This document shows, piece after piece, positions 1 to 11,500 of a stretch of DNA of 64,000 nucleotides. The notes under the pieces were generated by a model that was given only the letters and a program-made list of their open reading frames with translations, was not told the origin of the DNA and did no database searches. Origin of the DNA: Diadema setosum (lineage: Eukaryota > Echinodermata > Echinoidea > Diadematoida > Diadematidae); the NCBI GenBank assembly GCA_033980235.1, contig CM067067.1, forward strand, positions 27,984,451 to 28,048,450, written 5' to 3'. Numbering within the stretch: position 1 is the stretch's first letter; every line of letters begins with the position of its first letter. Both the position numbers and the translations under genes were made by a program.

Positions 1-640
1 TCAGTTTTCAACCGATTCCCATAAAACTTGGCACAGATGTGTGCCTTGGGTTGTAGATGTGCAAGACGTATTTTTTGACAGTACCCAAAAGTACGTTGCC
101 ATGGTAATGGCATATTATGGGCAAAAATGGGTACAAATCTTGCGTCGCGAACTCCTCCCACAGTTTTTGATCAATTTTTATGAAATTAGGTACAGATGTT
201 CATCTGAATATGTTAATGTGCAAGACACATATTTCCGCAGTTGCAAAAAGTGCGTTGCCATGGTAACGGCATGTTATTGGTAAAATATAGGACAAAATGC
301 TTCATGGCAAAACTGCTTCATCAGTGTTCTTCCAATTCTCATGGAATTCATATTGAATGTTTGTCTTGGGATATAGGTCAGCATGACACATTTCTTGACA
401 GTGACAAAAAGTATGTTGCCATGGTAACAGCTCACATATTATGAGCCAAAATGATGGAAAATTTTGTGTTTGCAAACTACTTCCTCAGTTTTTGCCCAAT
501 TTCCATGAAACTTGGTACAGATGTGTGCCTTTGGTTGTAGATGTGCAAGACGCATTTTTCGACAGTTCCCGAAAGTACGTTGCCATGGTAACGGCATATT
601 AATGGCAGAAGATCAAGGAAAGATCTTGCGGATTTAACTA
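1..640. repeat. ~160-bp degenerate tandem repeat, four copies
   Basis: Four imperfect head-to-tail copies share a core reading GTTGCCATGGTAACGGCA, seen near 93, 252, 412 and 578, so the period is about 160 bp. Each copy also carries a 'tggtacagatgtgtgcc' type segment and a 'gtgcaagacgcatttttcgac' type segment. The reading frames through it are short and inconsistent between copies, so it is not read as a gene. The array starts at or before the window edge. Confidence 0.8.
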
Positions 641-1103
641 CTTCCTCAGTTTTTTTACCAAAGCTTGTGAAATGTTGTTTTGACCAAAGCTTATGAAATG
701 TTGTTTGGCGGGGGTATAACCAGTCGCTGTAGCGACATTTCTAGTTTATATGGTGCTCTTACACAGTCAATGACTGGTTATACAGCACCTAACAACAGAA
801 TTCAGTTACAGATTGGCATAAAAAAGAAAAATCTTATTATTAAGATTCTTTTTGAAGACATGAAGGGATGGGAAATGCAGGTGAACTGTGGTAGATTGTT
901 CCACAAAATCAGTGCAGCCATCACAGAAGATGCACAGAATCTTAAAAATGTCTGAAACAGGTTATTTTTAAAATAAATTGCGAAAAATGCAGATTGCAGT
1001 GGGATATGAATATTTCCGAAGATGTCAAGAATATATGGGCAAGCCATTGTTATGCAAATGAAATGAAACCATAATATGTTTTTATACAGCTGACAACTAG
1101 AAG
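641..1103. other. Intergenic or intronic stretch with an unrecognised 91-codon ORF
   Basis: A 25-bp segment (accaaagcttatgaaatgtt...) is tandemly duplicated at about 657-705. A plus-strand ORF runs 680-955 (91 codons), has no recognisable domain, and starts inside that duplication. It is more likely chance or repeat-derived than a gene. Nothing else is supported here. Confidence 0.3.
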
Positions 1104-1105
1104 TA

Positions 1106-3503
1106 CAGTAGACCTCGCCTAAGTCGACAACTCGCTTAAGTCGACACAATAAAAAAGTCCCGATTTTTGCCTTTGTTATTCCTTGAAAATTTCCTCGTCT
1201 TAGTCGACATTTATAAGTCGACAACTCGCGTAAGTCGACCTGATTGTTCAGTGCCAACTGAGCTGAAATACGTGTTAATTCCCTCGTCTAAGTCGACATA
1301 ATTTTTCACTCAAAATCTTATCGCCATTCTCTGAAAAAGAATTGTTTTCCCGCTCCGATTCGCTGCGTTTCTACTTGGTAATTCGCTAGTGTACGGCGCG
1401 GTAGCGTTCGCGCCATGCGTCCATTGTCTTGTATGCCAGAATAATAGAAAGGACATACACTCATTTACACTGGAGCATTACATGTAGTACCCAAGACAGT
1501 TCACTTTACCCCTTTTCTCCCTCTCGTTTTTCTCAAAACGCACAAATTTTGTACACTTATAAGTCCCAGTAGGTATTCATTATCCGAACATGAAATAGGT
1601 GTTTTTGTAAATCCGAATATTCTAACGTTGATTATTCCGAAGCGGTATTAAAACCAGGGCCCTTTCTAAACAGATTTATTACAATTCAACTAATAATGCA
1701 ACTCAAAAAATGCAGGTGTATCAAATCACACGCAACTTCTGCATTTAAACGCAAGTGCGTTGCTGAAAAGACTTGCGTTTGATCATCATATGAAACTAGA
1801 AAATAATTGTTACGAACCTGAAACTCAATTGCGTTTAAACGCAACTCTAAAAATCACACGCAACGATGTGTTTAAACGCAAGAGCTTTGCAGAGAAGACT
1901 TGCGGTTTTTGTACGAAACTAGAAACTGCGTTTAAATAAATTTCTATACATCTACGGAAGTGCGTTATTGTTGAAAAGACTTGCATTACTTTTTTTCATT
2001 TCGTAAGCAAAATTAAATGGAAATCCATCAAATCACACGGAACGCTGAAAAGACTTGCGTTTGATAATCACACGATACTAGAAAATTGTAGGGAACTTTT
2101 TTTTAAACTCAATTGCGTTTAAACGCAACTCTAAAAATCAAATGTAAGTTAATTATATCACACGTAATGCTGTATTCAAACGTAAGTGCGTTGCAGAGAA
2201 GACTTGCGGTTTTTGTACGAAACTATAAGAAATTGCGTTTAAACGCATCTCTAAACATATACGGAAGTGTGTTATTGTTTAAAAGACTTATCGTAAGCAA
2301 AATTAAAAATTAAACGCAATTCTGAAAATCAAATACAAGTCCATCAAATCACACGGAACGCTGAAAAGACTTGCGTTTAGTAATAACACAAAACTAGAAA
2401 ATTGTATAAAATTTAAACTCAATTGCGTTTAAACGCAACTCTAAAAATCAAATGCAAGTCCGTCAAATCACAAGCAACGTTGTTTTTAAAACGCAAGAGC
2501 GTTGCAGAAAAGACTTGCAGTTCTTGTCCGAAACTAGAAACTGCGTTTAAACGCATAAAAATGTACGGAAGTGCGTTATTGTTGAAAAGGCTCGCATCAT
2601 TTTTTATTTCGTAACGGAACTTTCGCCGTGACCGAATTAGTCTGCACTTGCAGGGGAAAGACATCGCAACATTTACACGTTTCAAACTACCGAAACGCAT
2701 GCTACTTCACAAAATGTCAATGAAAAAAAAAATGATAACGAATTATTGTTAAAGTTCGCTATGCCGAAGTTTTAAATCTCAGTCCAAAGTTAAATTAGTC
2801 CGACAATGGTAAGAGGTTTGTTTTTACGAAGGTTATGTAGTCCGAAAGATGTCGTTTTCGGATGAACAAACTTTTCTTCTTCTTTTTATTTCAGACAGGC
2901 CCGCGCCGTACAGAGCGGTAATGTTGCGAATCGGAGCGCGAGAACAATTCATTTTCAGAGTATGGCAATACAAATTTAAGCAGAACAAATATGGCGACTT
3001 AGGGAAGGAAAATCACACATATTTCAACTCAGTCGGCACTGAAAAATAATCTCGACAGAATCATGCGAAATCACACGCATATCTTCCCAGCAACGCACTT
3101 GAATTTAAATCGCAAAGTTTAATGCAATTTGGGGGAATTTGCCTTTGATATTTTAAATCAAGTTTAAAACGTTAAGTGTCTAGAAACGGGCCTAGGTTTC
3201 CGATCCCGCTCTCTCAAAATCTCTCTAGAGATTTGGGAATTGCGCGTTGTCGTTACTAACCCGCGCAAGATTTAAGCATGAACTAAAACATTATCGTTGC
3301 TCATGTCAGTAGGCATGTTTTGGCGGCAAAAGGAGTAAGATATGGGTAGCGATCCGCATCGTGATCCAAATCTTACTCTGTACAGGGGAAATTCATTTTC
3401 ATTTATAAGTCGACAAAATGTCGACTTACGCGTAAGTCGACATTCGCGTAAGTCGACGTGTTTTGCTCAGTCCCGATTATGTCGACTTACGCGAGGTTGA
3501 CTG
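1106..3503. mobile_element. Non-autonomous pogo/Tigger-like DNA transposon, 2.4 kb
   Basis: The ends are imperfect inverted repeats: CAGTAGACCTCGCCTAAG at the left, and at the right the reverse complement of CAGTCAACCTCGCGTAAG. A TA dinucleotide flanks both sides (1104-1105 and 3504-3505), which is the target duplication expected of Tc1/mariner/pogo elements. Extra copies of the subterminal word TAAGTCGAC lie inside both ends (1130-1240 and 3405-3480), often as direct and inverted pairs. There is no transposase ORF; the interior is largely a tandem repeat (1680-2640). It lies in the presumed Hsc70 intron. The superfamily call rests on the CAGT ends and the TA duplication only. Confidence 0.75.
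1680..2640. repeat. ~280-310 bp tandem repeat built on GCGTTTAAACGC words
   Basis: The phrase AATTGCGTTTAAACGCAACT recurs near 1827, 2111 and 2421, giving periods of about 284 and 310 bp, with a partial copy before the first. Shared segments in each unit include 'gaaaagacttgcgtt' and 'acggaagtgcgttattg'. The array forms the core of the pogo-like element. GTTTAAAC is itself palindromic, so the array is rich in short hairpins. Confidence 0.75.
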
Positions 3504-3526
3504 TATTCAACAGAAGCTTAATTGCA

Positions 3527-3890
3527 ACTTATTGACAAAGTGCCCTACATCGACGTAGGTAAGCACTGAATTGATCAGTGTTTTAGTAGTAGCCATGATA
3601 AAAAAATCATGAGCGTACATACTCGAGCAGGATTTAAACCTACGCACCTCCTGATCTCCGGACAGGCATCATCTCCACTAGACCACCAGGCTTCCGCCCA
3701 ACAGCAAGTGTTGGTTCTGATCCTTATAGCTCCTTATCTTGCTCGAGTACGTACGCCCATGATTTTTTATCATGGCTACTACTAAAACACTGATCAATTC
3801 AGTGCTTATTTACGTCAATGTAGGGCAATTTGTCAATCAGTTGCAATAAAAACATCTCGACGAAAGAGATTTCATGAATTTTGAAAAGCT
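3527..3890 (-). mobile_element. tRNA-like SINE/MITE with ~110-bp inverted arms
   Basis: A tRNA-like core on the minus strand (3620-3692) is flanked by two inverted arms. The left arm (about 3527-3626) is the reverse complement of the right arm (about 3738-3846): 'gcccatgattttttatcatg', 'aaacactgatcaattcagtg' and 'gtagggcaatttgtcaatca' are each mirrored. The right arm and core match the 267-bp array at 41.3-43.0 kb, but that array has only one arm per unit. The relation shows this is a dispersed family. It sits in the presumed last Hsc70 intron. Confidence 0.75.
3620..3692 (-). tRNA. tRNA-like pseudogene core
   Basis: Read on the minus strand it has a D-arm/A-box region (TGGTCTAGTGG), an anticodon-arm stem CCTG/CAGG, and a T-arm-like segment. 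The B box is damaged: GTTTAAATC stands where the 41-43 kb copies have GTTCGAATC. The acceptor stem pairs poorly. It is a decayed relative of those copies and is not expected to be a working tRNA. Confidence 0.5.
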
Positions 3891-4062
3891 AAATTTTCAG
3901 TATTTCACCTTTCAATTTCTAGAAAAGCACAATGAATGCGAAAGTTACAGGGAGTATGAATTTTTTTTTAACTGTATATATGTATATATATATATTTCTT
4001 TTCTTTTTCCCTTTTATTGAGAAACAGATGATGTCACTTTTTGTATTGCTTTGATTTTACAG

Positions 4063-4293
4063 ATGGCTGAGAAAGAAGAGTTTGAGCACCAGCAGAAGGA
4101 GCTTGAATCTGTGTGCACACCAATCATAACAAAGCTGTACCAGTCAGCAGGTGGAGCTAGTGGAATGCCTGGTGGTATGCCCGGTGGCATGCCAGGTGGT
4201 ATGCCTGGTGGAATGCCTGGTGGAATGCCTGGAGGTCCCAGTGCTGGAGACAGTGGTACTGGAGGTGGCCCTACAATTGAGGAAGTTGACTAA
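4063..4293 (+). CDS. Cytosolic Hsc70/Hsp70, last coding exon
   Basis: This exon encodes the C-terminal 76 residues of a cytosolic Hsp70-family chaperone, an ATP-driven protein-folding machine. It opens with the end of the helical lid ([17 protein letters not shown], then PIITKLYQ). A glycine-rich linker follows with six GMPG-type repeats, and the chain ends PTIEEVD; the terminal EEVD is the tail that binds TPR co-chaperones such as HOP and CHIP. The exon start is set by a splice acceptor: a pyrimidine-rich run ending TTTTACAG at 4062, just before ATGGCTGAG. The methionine is therefore internal to the full protein, not a start. The ATPase and substrate-binding exons must lie left of the window, beyond an intron of at least 4 kb full of transposons. 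Stop TAA is at 4291-4293. The intron-containing structure fits a constitutive Hsc70 better than an intronless heat-inducible Hsp70. Confidence 0.93.
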   Translation: MAEKEEFEHQQKELESVCTPIITKLYQSAGGASGMPGGMPGGMPGGMPGGMPGGMPGGPSAGDSGTGGGPTIEEVD

Positions 4294-4945
4294 CTCCAAA
4301 GAAAGAATTGCTGCATTTGAATCCCTCTGTGTGCAGTGGTACATACACACTCGTTGACAATCTCTCCACAACAAAAACTGAAAAGTAACTTAAATTAAAT
4401 TCTTGAAAGTCAGAATGGCAGTGTCTGCAAACATAACTAGCAATTAAATGACATGGTCTTGTTAGAGAAATGTATGTGACACTTGAAATTGAAAGCAAGC
4501 AAAATTAATCTTAACTGGCCAAGCGTGAAAAATAACTCGTGCAAAAATGTCCACTTTTGCAGTCGTAGTAATTGCCAGTCATAGTGCTTTGGTCTGTGTA
4601 TGCTGTATTTTGTGTTATTTGCATTAATAGATCTTTGTTATTCCATCAAAACTCAGTGATGCCCTTTGAGAGATGCAGTAGCCCCTTATGCAGGTTTACC
4701 TATGTTCTACACACAGATACTTAACCACTTTACATGCAAGTTATATGAGCAATCACTTTTTTCAAGAGTAAAAGATCTTATGTTTTACGTAACAGTGCAT
4801 TCCTTAATTTCTGTCTGGATTTCCTTGCAAGCAAATTATCAGTTATCTCTTGTGATATCAAGCAAGGGATGTACTAGATACTTTCTCACCAACAAAGCAT
4901 ATAGATCCCGCGTGAAAGTACAATAAATTGACCTCTTTGTTGCAC
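4294..4945 (+). other. Probable Hsc70 3' UTR with polyadenylation signal
   Basis: AT-rich non-coding sequence follows the Hsc70 stop codon. A canonical AATAAA at 4922-4927 is followed within about 25 bases by a T/GT-rich stretch, giving a plausible cleavage site near 4940-4950. A second AATAAA-like site near 5519 could serve a longer transcript. The true 3' end cannot be fixed from sequence alone. Confidence 0.5.
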
Positions 4946-6141
4946 TTTTTGCACTAAGAAACATCGTATTAATTAAGCACATTACAGATGTAATGTATTA
5001 TTTTTATGATGATTTGTAAGAAATATTTACACACCAATCAGTTTGTAATGATTGGCCTGTATGATTTTTATATATGTCCAGCTTCTTGTAGCACAAGAGC
5101 ATTCTTTGAGGTCAACTTTTTGTGCACCATTTTATGCCAAGGAATTTCAAGCACTGGAGTTCCTACCGGCTATAATTATTTAAACAGCTGTCTTTTTTTT
5201 TTTTTCTTTTCTTTTTTTTTTCTTTTTTTTTTTTTGATGAACAAACAAATTACACAGGTGTGTTTGTGTCTTTAATGATCAGTGTTTTGAAGCTGCTGTC
5301 TTTTTGAGCAAACTGCAGATTCATTTTAAACTCCTTGACATAAAGTTAGGTGTATTTTGCTTGTTTATTCATTAAACGAAATGACATTTCCCATAATGAC
5401 AAAACATATAAAACGGTCAATCCCATCCAGAAATGCAAAACTGTGAGTCAAAGCTGCATGTTGTGAAAGTCTTTGAAACAGTACCCCCCGGCAAGCTGAT
5501 TTTATTACTTTTCCGCTTAATTGTGACTAATAAAACTGACATGGTTAATCTTTAAGTATACGATGTAGTTCTTCATAGATCAATTTGTCATGTTAGTGCC
5601 AGGACATGCCAAGACAAGCAATTTTGCTCTTTGTTTCCTTAATTTTTGCCCAATTTCTATTTGCTCAACTTAGTGTCCTTTCCATTATGTATTATTCATC
5701 TTGACTATGGTAGGGATGGCAAAAAGTAATTACTATCATAAAGACATATCTTCCGTAGAAAGTGGCTTGTCATGCAGTGAGGTGTGAATCGATTGTCTTC
5801 CTATAATATGAGGCAAACAATCAGTTTGGCATAAACGTCAAGCATTTGTTCAAAGGGAATGACACAGTCGTAACTCCATATCTTGGAACCTCTGTGGTTA
5901 CAGCAAACATTCATATGTATGTTGTATATGAAAAAAAAGACATTCTCCATCCTGCAGACCTAGCTTTGGACTTTAGATACTAGTGAGTTCCATTCTTTAT
6001 TGGAGAATCAGCAAAAAAGTGTTGAGACTGAGAAAAACAAATGTTTTCTAGTCAGATGTAAACAGCTGATGTTGAATGTTGTCAACTAGCATTGTGTTTG
6101 ATTCCCCAGCAGTCTAAAGTCGTATTTAGCACATCCGTTTA
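4946..6141. other. Intergenic or extended 3' UTR; T-rich tract
   Basis: No gene is seen. The only notable structure is a T-rich tract at about 5190-5237 interrupted by single C residues. Small ORFs here are chance readings of AT-rich DNA. Confidence 0.4.
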
Positions 6142-6145
6142 TTAA

Positions 6146-7617
6146 CCCTATCTCTGTCACGGGCCGATTAAATCGGCCCCAAAACTGCAATAGAAATGCT
6201 TCGGCTGATATCATCGGCCCTATTTTGATTGACAGATTACTTCAAAGGCTATGACACTACCACTCTATAAACTCATTTGTGATTGGCTGACATTGTAAGG
6301 AAACGATTTCCAGTGTCAAAAAAGCTTCCCCACCTTTAACCAATCAGGAAAGCCTTCTCAAAGTCCAAGAAATTGTGGTGGCCCCGCCCATGTTCATTTG
6401 CATTCAGACTGCAATGTATTGTGTACAGTTTTGCTATAGGCTTCTTGTGTGGAGAACTTACACGAATCTGTATATGTGGGACTGTAATAGAGATCGCCGC
6501 TAGCGATGAAAAGATCGTACACGTGGGTCAATTTTCATCTATTTTATCTAAGTCAAAATAGTAAAACATGAAGTGAAAACATTCAGATTAGGGATTTCAA
6601 CATCTCTGAATTCTGTAAAGGGTATAGTTTCAGTAATATCGGCCTCATAAATGATCTGAAGAATAGATGAACACTGCACATTCGGTGCAGCAGTTGCAAC
6701 TGTTTACTCAGCACTAACAACAGTGCAATGGGTCTCTAGTTAGCCGGGGCCGGCGGGGCAGGTGTAAGGAGCAATAGGGTTACAGTAGCTTCCTGCTGGC
6801 GGCCTGAAGCTGTACTGTCTTGATGTTGGGGTATGTTTGACTGTTTATTATTATTACATGATGACATCGTCACTATGCGAAACTTCAATTCAATGCAGGT
6901 TTATCAGAAAGAAAATGACTGCTGTGATAGTTAATTCTGTTTAAATAAGGAAAGTGCAGAAAGTCGTAGACTAGCATATGATGATCAACTGGAATGCATG
7001 GACACTCCAACGTCTGAATATTTTCAATAACATTTTTTATCCTTAGATTATCTTATCATTATGGCATTATCATAGGACAAGATTAATATATATTTGAAAG
7101 AAAAAAGCACAATTCAATTTATATTTTCAGCTTGACAAGATACAAACACGCTTTGTCTACTTTCAGGCCAACATCACTCACAAAATCAGAAATTACACAA
7201 AATGTGTGAAATCTAGGTTGTAATTGCCACAGACGTTTGTTCATAAAATGAAAAGTACTGATGCTATTGATGAAAAAAATCATACCATCTGAAAGCTGAA
7301 TAAATTCTCTACAACATCTATGAGACCTTTTTGTGATGCAAGCTCATTTTGTGTGGAAAAATGAGGTGGTAACATGTAGAAATAAGTCTGCATTGATAAT
7401 TATGTGACATAAGAGGGCGTCCTACTTAAAATTGAAGTGCGCCCTCACTCAGATTATTATGGAAAATGAAAGTTTAGACCATAAGCTTTCAAATGATGTA
7501 TAACATGACACATTAATGTCAATAATAATAATAATCAGAAATGGCCATCAACAATCTTGTGTCTGTGTACTGCAAAATGTCTGAGCAGTCTGGCTACGGC
7601 GTATGTGACATATAGGG
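6146..7617. mobile_element. Non-autonomous piggyBac-like element at TTAA, 1.47 kb
   Basis: TTAA at 6142-6145 and 7618-7621 brackets a segment that begins CCCTATCTCTGTCAC and ends with the reverse complement of CCCTATATGTCAC. CCC-type termini inserted at TTAA are the hallmark of piggyBac elements. Subterminal hairpins built on GGGCCGATTAAATCGGCCC lie at 6160-6215. No transposase is present; a full piggyBac transposase would need about 1.7 kb of coding sequence. It lies downstream of Hsc70. Confidence 0.75.
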
Positions 7618-7621
7618 TTAA

Positions 7622-9300
7622 GCAGTTGATACCTAAGTGTGCCCTTCCGGGACAGAGGAAATTGATTCCAAATCGAGTTTCTGAATGAATTGCTGAGATA
7701 AAAAGAAGTACTTAGCCAGTGTTTTCCTGTGAGAAAAATTGACATTATTTGCAGTTTGGAAAAATATGAACCATTTGTGAGGAACATTCATGCCAAAAAA
7801 ATGAACGCATCGTAAATGAAATAATGTAAGAAACAAACTCATTTTGTTAGGTAACAGGCAAATATTGATTAGCTACAAGTCAGCAATTAATGTATTACAA
7901 AAAGATAAGATTCTTTCCTCATTTGATTTTTTACTTCTAAGAAATCAAAACCTGTTCTCATTGTTACCAATTCGTACGAAGCTGTCTGGTGTGATTTCAG
8001 GGTATTGTGTATGTTTATACACAATACCCTGGTATTAAAATGAAAAGTTTTATTACTGATAAAACTTTTACTGATAAATATATAAAAGTTTTACTGATAA
8101 ATATATAAAAGTTTTATGAAAAGTTATTAGATGGTACCCTGGGATAAAGGAACTTGCAATAACAAATTGACAGGCAAGACATTATGAAAGATGCATGGTA
8201 GTTGAGATGATCGAACATATTCCATTGCAAAGAAATTCAAAACACTGCAAGACATAAATCTATCTGAAATTTATGCCAAACATTCAAATACAATATATTC
8301 ATTTCTTTTCACCCAAAACGGAGTTTGTATTTTACGCAGTAAAACTTTTGACTTGAAACCGTCACGACGTCCCATATCTAGCATTCCTGCCACTTGAAAT
8401 TAGGATTACATGTAGACAAACAAAAACAAAAAAAGATCAGACATTCTGGATGTTCTCCAACTAAATGTTTATATGATGTACACAGAATCTGTACCAACAC
8501 CTCTGTTTTCACAGGGAACATGGACAATTGTAATTGCTCTTCAAATATTCACTTTGTTTCATTATCATAAAAATGTCATGTACACACCACTGCACATTGT
8601 ACTGTTTTGGGTTTTTTTTCGCCAGGTTACTGCAGGTTTCCCAGAAAATCCTGTTTTGTTTTGTTTTGTATTTTTCACCAGAAATATGCCTTTTTTAGCC
8701 CAAAAAATAATACATTGCTGTAAACAAGGGTGTTTTCCCAGCATCAGCCCACTCACAGTCTGGCTCCCAGTTTGGTAGATAATGTGGCGAACAAATATAA
8801 ACTTTGTAACATGTCCAATGCACCACTCTGAATTCTTTGCTTTCACCTCCTGGTAAATTATGTGTCCACTGCACACATTGGAACTGATAATAAAGGCAAC
8901 TGTTAATGAAGCCTACTTACTTTGTCTGGATTTTTGTTTAGTTACATTGTTACTTCTGCCATCTTACACTGAGTGTAGCAAAGATAAGAAGATGCAAACC
9001 ATCTACATAATACATGTGAGTGCAAAAAGGGTGCTGTGTAGTGCCTGTTACGTCACTGCCTCAAGGGAAGCTGGATGCAATGGAGTTTTTGGTTGGCCTT
9101 TTGTACACCCCTGGGCTCCAATTTATCAAGTGAAATCAGTGATAACTCGGATCCACCTACTGTTGATTACCAGTATAACTTTCAGTCAACTAGCTGTATA
9201 AGTTTCCATTTTATGATGAGACTTATGTCTGATTTGGACTTACAATTGGTCACCATGACTTATGACTTGATTTAATTAAAATAACAATACAGGATGAGCC
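7622..9300. other. Non-coding stretch with one strong hairpin and a small tandem repeat
   Basis: 7998-8032 is a near-perfect inverted repeat: CAGGGTATTGTGTAT facing ATACACAATACCCTG over a short loop. Directly after it, 8036-8125 has a short tandem repeat of 'aaaagttttactgataaatat' type. The rest is AT-rich sequence with no supported gene. Two ~100-codon ORFs near 8.5-8.9 kb overlap on opposite strands and look like chance. Confidence 0.45.
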
Positions 9301-9379
9301 TGCTTTCCGACACCACCCGCTTTAAAAAAAAAAAAAAAAAAAATGTACCAGGTACAAAACAAATCAAACACAAAGGTTT

Positions 9380-10360
9380 TCTAAGTACATCAGAAGAATA
9401 TAGTTTACAAATATTTAGTCTTTGTGCGTGCAATAATGGTTCATAATATTGCATGAGAGTGCAAGATTGACCATTCTGTTCAACGACGCTAGAAAAAAAA
9501 AATACACGTACCACGTGTAAAAACAAAAACATCAAAAGTTTTCGACAAAGTACATTCAGCAGAGTACAAAGTAGTTTAAATATTCAGTGTTTGTGAGTGC
9601 AATGGTATACAAATAATGAATATTTAGAGTGCAATAGACAGAATATTTCATGAGGTGCAAGATGAAATGTCAATGATCCATTCAACGAGGCACAGCCTTG
9701 TTGAATGGATCAAACATGTCATCTTTCACCGAATGAAATATTCTGTCCGTTGTACGAATGAAAAACATTTATTACGTGCATTTGTTATATATAACGCCTA
9801 AAATAGATCCTTGTGATTTGATGTTTTACAGGTATTGATTTAGAAACAAGACAGAATCTGAGATCGCGAGAGTGCTCACTGAGCGCTTTACGCTAGCATG
9901 CTGTCGCATACACACACTGCAAATTCAAGCGTGTTTTTTTACACGCGAAGTGTGCAGGGCTCTCGGTGAGCATGCAATGGAGCACAGTCATCATGGATCG
10001 AAAATTGCACGGTACAAAATGGAGACACAATTGCATGGATGATGACGTCATAGTGAATTAGGCCGAATGATCAATGTCAAACAACCAATCAAATGTCAAG
10101 GATCTCTTCAGGTGTTATATAATTCCAAATATTACATGAGAACATCTAAGTACATCAGAAGAATAATGTACAATGTAGTTTACAAATATTCAGTGTTTGT
10201 GGATGCAATGGTTCCAAATATTACATGAGCGTGCAAGATTGACCATTCTGTTCAACGACACCAAATGGAGTTGAATAGAATAATTAAACTTGCACCGAAT
10301 GTAATATTTAAACCGTCACATGAATAATAAAACATTGAACACGTGTTTTATACAACGCAC
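9380..10360. repeat. Snapback repeat family, three diverged copies
   Basis: A segment beginning 'aagtacatcagaagaat' and continuing through 'ttcagtgtttgtg' to 'attctgttcaacga' occurs at about 9385, 9549 and 10148. In the middle copy, 9637-9747 folds into a long hairpin: GACAGAATATTTCAT pairs with ATGAAATATTCTGTC, and GATCCATTCAAC with GTTGAATGGATC. The third copy has a weaker version near 10215-10320. This is typical of small palindromic MITEs. No protein is encoded. Confidence 0.65.
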
Positions 10361-11500
10361 GATACATATATTCCTGGTCTAGACCAAAATAGAACTAACG
10401 AGCCTATCCAGGAGGAAGACTAACAGTTAGCCCCGCACTGTAAAAACGGGGTCTATGTGAGTGTGTACTTACAATGACTCTGAGCAATGGACATGGATAC
10501 CACCTGTTCAGAGCTCTGCTCCAAGGCACATGAATGCTTTATTAATCATTCATGATGGATTGCCCTAGGCAACTGCTAGTCTGAATTCATGGCAAAGGGT
10601 GAAATGCATTCACATGAACAAAGTAAACACGTTTCCATGTGCTTGCATACAGCACATTACTGAATGAAAAAAAAAAGAGACTAGCTGTGATAGTGGAAAT
10701 CGTCATGAATAAATAATAATGAACATTCGAATCCTGGTCATTTTTCAGGACCATTGTTTGGGTATCAACTACACACCCCCATACACACCAACTGACTTCT
10801 GTGCAGTACAGAGGGTTGAATATAGAGCAAAATCTGAAATCTAACTTAGAAATTAATGTTTAATTTAATGAAACTGAATTATGCTGTCATTGTAAAATTG
10901 CCTCCAATAAAATTGTACACTATTCAGCTATTGCTCATACCAATGCCAGTGTTGTCTGATAGTTTTTGCACAATTAGGATCAAAAGTGGGAAATGTTTTT
11001 TGTAACACCGAGTATAAACGCACACACATTACACGTAAGTTAACCTTGGGATCTTAGTGGGCGTAACCGCCCAAAAATTTGCATGATATGTCTTTCAATT
11101 TTTTCGTTCTTTCCATGGTTGGGAATCAAGATTTCTACAGCCAATGAAATTCTCTAACACAGCTATTCTAATGAATATTCAAACATGAATATGCATTTTC
11201 ATTAAATGTCTGGAAGTAAAATGGGGTAAGTGGGACTCTTGGAGGATTATTGGTATGTATATTATTTAGGAGAAGCCATTAGTGGAGTAAAAGTTTTGTA
11301 CGAACAAACAAATAAGTAGAAATGAAAGCATGGCTTTGTATATCAATGTGAGAAAAAAAAAATAGAATCATCAGAGCTAAAATCGTCAAAAATCCTGAAC
11401 ATCCCACAGCCTCACTCCTAAGATTTTGCGTCGCAGGTATTTTATGAATAACACATAATTATGATTCCCGATATGAGAAGATTCTCTTGCTTTTTGATAG
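10361..11500. other. Nothing recognised
   Basis: AT-rich sequence with scattered homopolymers. I see no supported ORF, RNA gene or clear repeat boundary here. Confidence 0.3.

Noticed and set aside
4051..4062. Upstream in-frame ATG as the start of the Hsp70 reading frame
   Set aside because: It lies in the intron before the TTTTACAG acceptor; the exon encodes the C-terminus of a longer protein.
4144..4374. Overlapping ORFs in other frames of the Hsc70 exon
   Set aside because: They are shadows of the GMPG repeat; the EEVD frame is unmistakable.
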